Below, in pieces: positions 57,538 to 64,000 of a stretch of DNA of 64,000 bases. Below the pieces are notes generated by a model. That model did not search any database and was not told the DNA's origin. It saw only the letters and a list, made by a program, of their open reading frames with translations. The number at the start of each line of letters is the position of its first letter. Position 1 is the stretch's first letter. Source of the stretch: Neovahlkampfia damariscottae (lineage: Eukaryota; Heterolobosea; Selenaionea; Neovahlkampfiida; Neovahlkampfiidae); NCBI GenBank assembly GCA_016618085.1, contig JABLTG010000015.1, forward strand, positions 1 to 64,000, given 5' to 3'. The translations under genes were made by a program, and so were the position numbers.

Positions 57538-59361
57538 ATGTTGAAGTTGTTGCTGCTTGTCTTGTTTTGTTCATTCTTTTACACAAATGGATATCTATTT
57601 AAAGACAATTTAGGAATCATGTGGGAAAGAAAACATGATATACTTCGAGTGTACTGCTTGTCCAAAGGATTATATGGATACTCTATAATGGGCTTTTCAT
57701 CCACAAAAAATATAACAAATGCTTATTTTTTACGCTCTCATGTACAAAATTATGTTCTTATCAACAAAGAATTTTCAGGAAATTTATCCGCTCCACTGGT
57801 TAATTTGAATAACAGTGAGAAATTTGTTTTTAAACTAGTGGACTTCAATACTCATCCTGTACCATTGGCTGATAAATTATTATGGAGCACTGTAGAATTT
57901 AATATCACATTGTTCCAGAAACACTTTAAAATACACGATAAAATATGGGTTTATCTTGGAATGAAAGAGAACTTTTTACCAACTGAATCATTGGAAGATG
58001 ACATGAAAAATTTGAGACTTTCAGAAGCCTTAATAATGAATATGAATTTTAACACTAGTAAATTTAGCAAATATTTAATCTTCATAGCATCATTAAATTT
58101 GTGGTATTTCAATACCCAAGTTGATAGTATTGTTTCAGCATATTTTGGTTCTTGGATACCAACGATCCTCATTTTGTGCTTATTATTCGTTTTATTTGTA
58201 GTTTTAGGTCAATTTCAACCTTTGAAGTCACGTGGAATTATTCCATTTCTGGCATTTTTTAGATTCTTCTTCAGCAGTTTTTTTCATTATAATCATTTTG
58301 GACAAATTGAGCATTTTGAATTTACTTGCTATTACAATTATTTCATATTTATTCCATTGACTTTTTCAGGATTTTTCTTAATTGCATTGTCAATGCTCCG
58401 ATACGTGGTGATTGCAAATTTGAACAACAGAAAACAACAAGTTTCAAAAACCAAAAAGAGTCAAAAGAACGTATTTTTGATTTTTCTCAAATATTCAATA
58501 CATCCAGTAGTTACATTTATCATTTGGATTTTATTTATTTTCATTTTTATCTGCATTGATATTGGATTGGTTGTTGGATTCAAGTGCGAAACAAATTTAC
58601 AAGGTGTGACTCCACCAATTGCAATTTCATTATACGTAGTTATTATTGGATTATGCTCAACATTTTTCATTTTTGATATCCTCAGCAATATCAAAAGAAT
58701 ATTTTCCAAATGGGGAATTTGTAATCTATTTTGGAAATATGATGCGTACTATTTCAGAACAGAATATTATATTTTTGGGTTAGGAGTATCTGCTTGGACA
58801 TTTATCATCATCACTATAATTCAATTATCTGTTCCTAATATACCAAACTTGGCAGGTTTAATCTTTGGATTCATTTTGGATTTCACCGTTTTTTTCTTTC
58901 AATCTGGTTTTCCATTATTAATGACTATCATTAATTTAATCATCAGATTATTTAGAAAAAAGAAAAAAGGTTATCTGATTGAAACACTTTTGGAAAACTT
59001 GGAATTTCATGAAATGTTCAATGAATTTGCAAAATCAGAATGGTCCACTGAAAATTTAGCTTGTTATGATGATATCATTGAATTTGAAAAAAATGTAAAT
59101 TCAGAAAAAGCGAATGAAATGATGAATTTATATTTCAATGGTGCCAGTTCTGAGCTTGAAGTTAACGTTCCAGGTACTCTTCTTGTTGGTTTGAAAGAAA
59201 AGATACAAAAAGGAAAATTGGATGAAAACTTGTTTTCTGAAGTTAAATCAGTTGTTGTGTCTAATTTGTTGGACACAAATTCACGATTTATGTGGACTTG
59301 GGAGTACAAACAGTTTATGTTCAAAAATGAAGCATTTGGAGCAAATTTAGACAAAAAATAA
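57538..59361 (+). CDS. Seven-transmembrane receptor-like protein with C-terminal RGS domain (intronless paralogue)
   Basis: 607 residues, one exon. Same plan as the 22 kb gene: signal peptide (MLKLLLLVLFCSFFYTNG), extracellular domain of about 190 residues with Asn-glycosylation sites, helices beginning near LILCLLFVLFVVLGQF and the shared FQPLKSRG loop, then an RGS domain (FNEFAKSEWSTENLACYDD, LLDTNSRFMWTWEY). Likely a G-protein regulator or receptor at the cell surface. It lacks the three introns of its paralogue, so retroposition or intron loss is possible. CCAAT lies 25 bases upstream. Confidence 0.82.
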   Translation: MLKLLLLVLFCSFFYTNGYLFKDNLGIMWERKHDILRVYCLSKGLYGYSIMGFSSTKNITNAYFLRSHVQNYVLINKEFSGNLSAPLVNLNNSEKFVFKLVDFNTHPVPLADKLLWSTVEFNITLFQKHFKIHDKIWVYLGMKENFLPTESLEDDMKNLRLSEALIMNMNFNTSKFSKYLIFIASLNLWYFNTQVDSIVSAYFGSWIPTILILCLLFVLFVVLGQFQPLKSRGIIPFLAFFRFFFSSFFHYNHFGQIEHFEFTCYYNYFIFIPLTFSGFFLIALSMLRYVVIANLNNRKQQVSKTKKSQKNVFLIFLKYSIHPVVTFIIWILFIFIFICIDIGLVVGFKCETNLQGVTPPIAISLYVVIIGLCSTFFIFDILSNIKRIFSKWGICNLFWKYDAYYFRTEYYIFGLGVSAWTFIIITIIQLSVPNIPNLAGLIFGFILDFTVFFFQSGFPLLMTIINLIIRLFRKKKKGYLIETLLENLEFHEMFNEFAKSEWSTENLACYDDIIEFEKNVNSEKANEMMNLYFNGASSELEVNVPGTLLVGLKEKIQKGKLDENLFSEVKSVVVSNLLDTNSRFMWTWEYKQFMFKNEAFGANLDKK

Positions 59362-59457
59362 AGATATACCACAATTTATTTGGATTCCTTGAAAATGAAC
59401 GTTTTTGATGCTTAATAATTATCCAATCGGATTGTGTTTTAAATTTAGAATTTTTAA

Positions 59458-60936
59458 ATGTCCAAGGTTGAACTCTATGTGTATGACTTGAGTCAAGGCT
59501 TAGCAAAAAACCTCTCAATGGGTTTTCTAGGTCAACAATTTGATGGAATTTGGCACACTGGAATAGTTGTATTCGGTAATGAATACTTCTACGGAGGAGG
59601 TGTAAACAAAATGGCACCTGGAACAACACCATTTGTAAAAGAAATTTTTGTAACTCAAACTTTAAAAGGGCCAACCAGTTGAAAAAGTCACTCTTGGAAC
59701 AACTAAAAAATCACAATCAGAATTTGAAGTCTTTTTAATGAAAATTGGACAATCAAAATTTAGAGCTGATACGTATAATTTAATAGAAAATAATTGTAAT
59801 AACTTCACAGATGATTGCTCAAATTTTTTAATTTCAGAAGGAATTCCATCACGTAAGTTTGTGATTATTTCTAAATTTTTAAGATATTTTGAATTTGCCA
59901 AATGATTTCTTTTCAACTCCTATTGGAAGTATGATGAGAGGTTATTTTGACCAAATGATGGGTGGTTCAGGTTCTGGAAATTTTCAAGAACTTCAACAAA
60001 ATTTCCAACCTCAAAATTTTCAAAAACAAGAAACTGTAAAAGTTGAAGATAATTTATATTCTGACTCAAATAAAACAGTTTATACATTTAAAGCAGCTCA
60101 AGTATCTCAAATTATCAAGTATGAAAATTTTTATTTTTCACATTTTTAAGGAAACTTAAAACTTTGATTGTTAATTTGAATTTGACAAAAGAAGATTTAC
60201 AAGTGTTAGATTTGGTTGAAAATTTCCTTAAAAATGAAAAAAATTCATTATCTGACATCAAAAAAGTTGTTGCTTTGTTCAGTAAGAATTTTTAGATTCT
60301 CATATTTTTCACAGAATTTTTATTGAAAAATTTGTCAGAAAAGGATATTTTTCCTGTATTGGATCTTTGTAGATTAGGACTCTTGAATTCAGATTTTTTG
60401 AATTATTGTTTATTAGAAAACCAAGGTAAGAAAAAAAAGACAGAATTCACTTTTTTTGAGATTCTCTTTTGGAATTAATCTTCAAACAAATCAAACCTAA
60501 AATGCCAATGACATCTCAATTAATGATTTTAAGAATTTGTTGTAATATGGCAAATGAACAATCAACAATCAAATATATCTTGAAAGAAGAAAATTTCAAC
60601 ACTGTGGTAGACATGATTACAGAATCATTTGAACATGAAAAAGAAAGTATAAGAGTTACTGGTGCTTCACTCGCTTCTAACTTGAGTTTATATTCACCAA
60701 AAGATAATGGAGATGCTGAAACTCAATTAATTTGTTCAATCATTGAATTTGTTCCTTCAGAAAAAAGCAATGATGTTGTTTTCAAAATGCTTCTTGCATT
60801 ATTTAGGTTATTAAAAAACAACAAGGTTTCAATTGAACTCGTCAAAGATTTAGGTTTTACTTTGAATAAATTGAGTTGTGAAAAACCATCAGAAGATTGT
60901 GTAAAGCTTCAAAGAACAATAAAGAAACTTTTATAA
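59458..60936 (+). CDS. PPPDE (DeSI-type) deubiquitinase/deSUMOylase fused to a PUL domain
   Basis: Six exons (59458-59634, 59669-59852, 59884-60118, 60151-60281, 60315-60425, 60461-60936) give 437 residues. Residues 1-140 are a PPPDE peptidase: VELYVYDLSQGLA, WHTGIVVFGNEYFYGGG (catalytic His), NNCNNFTDDCSNFL (catalytic Cys) and GIPSHILNLP. A Gly/Gln-rich linker leads to a PUL domain (about 190-437; LMILRICCNMANEQ), the armadillo-like module of Ufd3/PLAP that binds p97/Cdc48. This joins a ubiquitin/SUMO protease to p97, the partner also expected for the TUG protein at 25-27 kb. CCAAT lies 30 bases upstream. Confidence 0.9.
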
Positions 60937-61008
60937 TTAATTTGCAATATTTAGCAATAAGACTGTTATACAATGAATGATTTATCGCAGTTTCTTTGTT
61001 TCAATAAT

Positions 61009-62112
61009 TCAACGAAATTTGAACTTCAAATTTGTCAAATTTTTCATTGACCATATCTGTTGATCTCTGAGATCCAAAAAAATTTTATAATTGAATACTC
61101 TTGCTTCTGATGATTGCACAAATATATCTAAAATAATTTTAGTGGGTGTCACAATCAACTGATCCGTGGATTCACCAGCAACAAAATTCATACCCAAATC
61201 AAAGGAAAATAATATTTCTCTGAATTTGATGGAAAAGCAATACAACATTCTGACGTCATGATCAATGATAAATATCTCATTTCCAGTATGAGAAAATTGT
61301 ATTTTAAAAATTTGAAAATCAAAAACATGTCGAAATTGAAATCGCAAATTATTTCCATCAATTTCAAAAAAATCAAATGATTCATGAGATGAAGAAGCTG
61401 CAAACATACCATTTTTTGATATTACAACGTCAAAAATATCATCTAGGCATGGGAATTTCATCACTTTAAATTCTAAATTTTTCAAAGAAATCAACATCCA
61501 TTTGCTGCCTAAAATATCAGATTCTTTGTAACAACATATTAGAAATCCTCCTTCTATTTTTGAATCAACTAATCTAAGTTTCAATTTAGTGAACAAGTCA
61601 ATTGTTGTTGAAAACAATAATTTCTTTTTCAAATGATATCTCAAAATGCTTCCATCTTGCAGAAAAATATAAATATTGTCTTGATAATAGGAAATTCTTT
61701 TAATATAGTATCCACAATCCAATTCAAAATGATCAAATTTTTCTTCCTTCAAATCAAAAATTGAGATAAGACAACATAAATCATTAGTATCCAGAAGATG
61801 AATTAAAAATCTCATATCATCTGAAATTAAAGTATAATATATTTTTCTTGTGTCTTTTTTGATTATTTTGGTTTTATAATTTTCTAATGAATAAGAGAGT
61901 GTCAATTTTTCACTTTGGAAAATTAAAATGTTTTCCTCGTTATTTCGTGGTAAGCAAATCCTGGTGATATTTTGATGTTCAAGATTCAATTGATATTCTT
62001 CTATTTCATTAAAACAACCTCCAGAAACCTTTTCATTTTGCTTGTTTACACCACGGAACCAGTTGAACAAAAACATAAAAAAGAAAATGATTGGATGAAC
62101 ATAAATTTTCAT
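61009..62112 (-). CDS. Single-pass membrane protein with a beta-propeller-like domain
   Basis: 367 residues from ATG 62112 (the longer frame starts with TTG). The N-terminal helix (VHPIIFFFMFLFNWF) is a signal or anchor. The rest is made of beta-strand-rich repeats reminiscent of degenerate WD40 units (LISDDMRFLIHLLDTNDLCC, VVISKNGMFAASSSHESFDF, FSHTGNEIFIIDHD). No family name can be given. It is convergent with the PPPDE-PUL gene. No CCAAT pentamer upstream. Confidence 0.65.
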   Translation of the reverse strand: MKIYVHPIIFFFMFLFNWFRGVNKQNEKVSGGCFNEIEEYQLNLEHQNITRICLPRNNEENILIFQSEKLTLSYSLENYKTKIIKKDTRKIYYTLISDDMRFLIHLLDTNDLCCLISIFDLKEEKFDHFELDCGYYIKRISYYQDNIYIFLQDGSILRYHLKKKLLFSTTIDLFTKLKLRLVDSKIEGGFLICCYKESDILGSKWMLISLKNLEFKVMKFPCLDDIFDVVISKNGMFAASSSHESFDFFEIDGNNLRFQFRHVFDFQIFKIQFSHTGNEIFIIDHDVRMLYCFSIKFREILFSFDLGMNFVAGESTDQLIVTPTKIILDIFVQSSEARVFNYKIFLDLRDQQIWSMKNLTNLKFKFR

Positions 62113-62182
62113 TTTCCAAATAAATTTATTCAATTTGAACTTTCAAATTTATTCTTCATTCATGAAATTTTGTTTTTAAAAT

Positions 62183-62623
62183 TTACAATAAAAAATGAGT
62201 GAGCAATGCACTCAACAATCCACACCCAATTAAAATTGACCAAGTTTTTTTGATAATTTTCCATCTGAATTCAGAATCTTCAATAACAAATTTAGTATGA
62301 TTTGTTTTGTGTGCTTGTCCTAAAACTCCTAAAATTTTGATTAATTTTCTGTTGATTTTACCTGCACCTCAAATACCCATTTTTCCTTGTAGATATTGTG
62401 TGAAGCAGACTCCTAGAAAGAAAAAGTTGATAAATTTGTGGAATGGATAAATGTAGCCTATTTTGTACGTCACTGTTGTGTAAATTGATAAAATTAAGAA
62501 AATCCAAGAAACCATTAGTCTGTATTGTCCTCTGTCTGTTGTTTCATTACAAACATTCTTTGTGAAGTAATCATATAATTGTTCATTTGAACTGTGAGCA
62601 TTTACACTGTCGTCAATGACCAT
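62183..62623 (-). CDS. Small three-helix membrane protein of unknown function
   Basis: Two exons (62623-62377, 62328-62183) give 130 residues. Helices: LMVSWIFLILSIYTTVTY, FHKFINFFFLGVCF and a C-terminal SILIGCGLLSALLTHFLL. The apparent early stop TGA near 62368 lies inside a 48-base GT-AG intron; removing it gives the continuous KMGVLGQAHKTNHTKF. Possibly an ER or mitochondrial membrane subunit; not recognised. ATTGG, within the palindrome ATTGGCCAA, is 34 bases upstream. Confidence 0.6.
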
Positions 62624-62939
62624 CGGATAAATTCGGAGAAAAAAACTGAACTCATTGATTGGCCAAGATTCACTTAAAATTGGTTCTTTTTTTGAAAGAA
62701 ATTTTGATGTTGTCGGATTTGAAGTGGCCTTTGTGTGTCGGTTGGGTTTAGCTTCAAATTGATATCATTTTTGTTCTTTTCACGAATTGATCTTCGTTTG
62801 ATGTTGATTAGTTTTTAAATGAGGTTCAATTCACTGCAGTTTTTTTAACAATACAATCATTGAAATGATAAATTGGAGATAAATAAAGAAAAAAATTCTT
62901 TTTCGAGATAAATTTGTCGATTTTCATTGTTCAACAAAA
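62624..62939. other. Divergent intergenic region
   Basis: No coding frame seen. ATTGGCCAA near 62658 serves the minus-strand gene. No CCAAT lies close above the chaperonin ATG; the nearest ATTGG is inside its first codons. Confidence 0.5.
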
Positions 62940-64000
62940 ATGATTGGTCAGAACCAAATCGATTTACAGAACGGAGGTGTTGTTTTTGATTCTTCACAAA
63001 CATTGAAATCCAACCTTAATTCAATAATAGAACTTCAAAAAATAATTTCAACTTCATTTGGACCAAATTCTTCTGATAAATTATTTCAAGATAAAGATTC
63101 AGAAGTTTTTTTATCAAATGATGGTAATTTTTTTGTTTTTTCTTTTAAAAAATAATAGGAGCTACTATAGTAAAATGTCTAAAAATCCAACATCCATGCG
63201 CCAAGTTATTTGTAGACTTAAGTTCAACTCAATCCAAAAAATTTGGTGATGGAACCACAACTGCAATGTTATACTCATCAGAATTGTTAAAAATAAGTTA
63301 TGAATTGGTTCATAAAGAAAATTATTCAATCGAAGAAATTTCAAAAAAGTTTCACCAAGCAAAGCAAATGTCCATAAAATTTTTGAAGGAAAACTCAAAA
63401 AAGTTGAATCAAGAAATTTTGTTAAACGCAATTAAAACAGTATTAATTTCAAAACAAATACGATATGAAATTGATTTATTCACAAAATTGATGCTTGACG
63501 CTGTAAAAGAGTCTCAAATTCAGGAGAATATTGAAGTTATGAGTTTGAATGGAAATTTAAAAGAGTCTGAATTGATTGAAGGATATTTATTATATCATAA
63601 AGATATTGATTATTTTGAAGCTAGAAAAGATGCCAAAATAGCTTTTGTAAACATTCCAATGTTTAAATCTTCAACTCATTTACAATTCGAAAATAGTGAT
63701 TTTATTGCTCTACAAGATGAATTAATTGAAATAGAAGCTGATGTGATATTATGTACAAGAGAATTTCCGTATGAAGAATGTAGTTTCACAAACCAAAATG
63801 TTCTGATTTTTGAACATATTGATGAAGAAGTAATTGAAAAAATTTCACACAAATTTCAACTTCCAATAAGCAGATCATTGAAAATATTAGACATATTTAC
63901 ATGTCAAAATATGAAGTATTATGATAAAAATCATTTCATTTTAAATTTTTCTCAACAAAAAATTTCAACAATTTTGGTGAAAGCTGCTTCATTCAGTTCA
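62940..64000 (+). CDS. Divergent group II chaperonin (CCT/TCP-1-like) subunit, 5' part
   Basis: Exons 62940-63123 and 63159 to the window end. The start (NGGVVFDSSQTLKSNLNSI) and SNDGATIVKCLKIQHPCAKL followed by FGDGTTTAML match the CCT equatorial domain. However, the ATP-site TLGPxGxDK is changed to SFGPNSSDK, and the apical region is poorly conserved. It is either a fast-evolving CCT subunit or a BBS/MKKS-type chaperonin-like protein. Function: folding of actin and tubulin as part of a double ring if CCT; assembly of the BBSome if the latter. The 3' end is outside the window. Confidence 0.8.

Noticed and set aside
59650-59668. A 19-base intron in the PPPDE gene
   Set aside because: A 34-base intron starting at 59635 fits the genome's normal size and restores the conserved TPFGQPVEKV text better.
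62365-62380. Possible TGA readthrough in the small membrane protein
   Set aside because: The TGA lies inside a 48-base GT-AG intron whose removal gives a continuous reading frame.
1-64000. CRISPR arrays, bacterial operons, ribosome binding sites, riboswitches
   Set aside because: The DNA is clearly eukaryotic nuclear. No regularly spaced direct repeats or such signals were seen.
1-64000. Stop-codon reassignment
   Set aside because: Conserved genes end sensibly at TAA and TGA, and no in-frame TAG occurs in conserved exons.

Overview
This window is nuclear DNA of a single-celled eukaryote. It is AT-rich and gene-dense, and most genes are broken by very short GT-AG introns (about 25-48 bases, usually with a poly-T or poly-A tract). 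It also carries a tRNA-Tyr with an intron and many strictly eukaryotic families: RAB3GAP2, BIG-type Sec7 ARF-GEF, UTP5/WDR43, PEX7, TUG/ASPSCR1, filamin, OSBP, CCT-like and RGS. A mitochondrial pyruvate carrier subunit (MPC2), an ADCK2-like kinase and the peroxisome import receptor PEX7 suggest respiring mitochondria and peroxisomes. The EGF-like repeat style and the 7TM-RGS proteins would fit an amoeboid protist, perhaps a heterolobosean related to Naegleria. That placement is a low-confidence inference.

Layout. 1-4.3 kb: 3' end of an EGF-repeat surface protein, a dead DUF676 lipase fragment, a TLDc fragment, a Q/N-rich zinc protein and a papain-fold-like protein. 4.3-9.5 kb: RAB3GAP2 and ADCK2, divergent from a 75-base promoter. 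9.7-20.8 kb: a large polytopic membrane protein, a filamin/alpha-actinin hybrid, a MACPF-like protein and a Sel1-repeat protein. 21-34 kb: MPC2, a 7TM-RGS receptor, OSBP, TUG, a membrane metallophosphatase, tryptophanyl-tRNA synthetase, UTP5 and a RasGAP. 33.7-37.6 kb is the accessory part: a dead MFS gene, a compositionally odd non-coding stretch, an LEA2/WHy protein, a DEDD exonuclease and a cluster of direct and inverted repeats. 38-49.4 kb: an MFS transporter, tRNA-Tyr, PEX7, a second 7TM receptor, an SDR and BIG. 49.4-64 kb: a PDI, a Cys-rich membrane protein, a secreted class-V aminotransferase, an ammonium transporter, a thioredoxin-thioredoxin reductase fusion, a third 7TM-RGS receptor, a PPPDE-PUL protein, two membrane proteins and the start of a divergent chaperonin.

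Main points for follow-up. (1) An exact CCAAT or ATTGG pentamer lies within about 60 bases upstream of roughly 30 of the 37 start codons I can place. It works in either orientation, is often palindromic and is shared by divergent pairs, so it looks like a core promoter element of this lineage. (2) Some exons are extremely small: a well-supported 4-nt exon in the thioredoxin reductase and a probable 3-nt exon in the ammonium transporter. (3) Several proteins have unusual domain combinations. (4) At least six single-base frameshifts lie in otherwise intact genes, nearly all in homopolymers. They look more like residual sequencing error than biology and should be checked before calling pseudogenes. 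All exon structures here are hand-derived from reading frame and protein similarity; boundaries may be off by a base in places.
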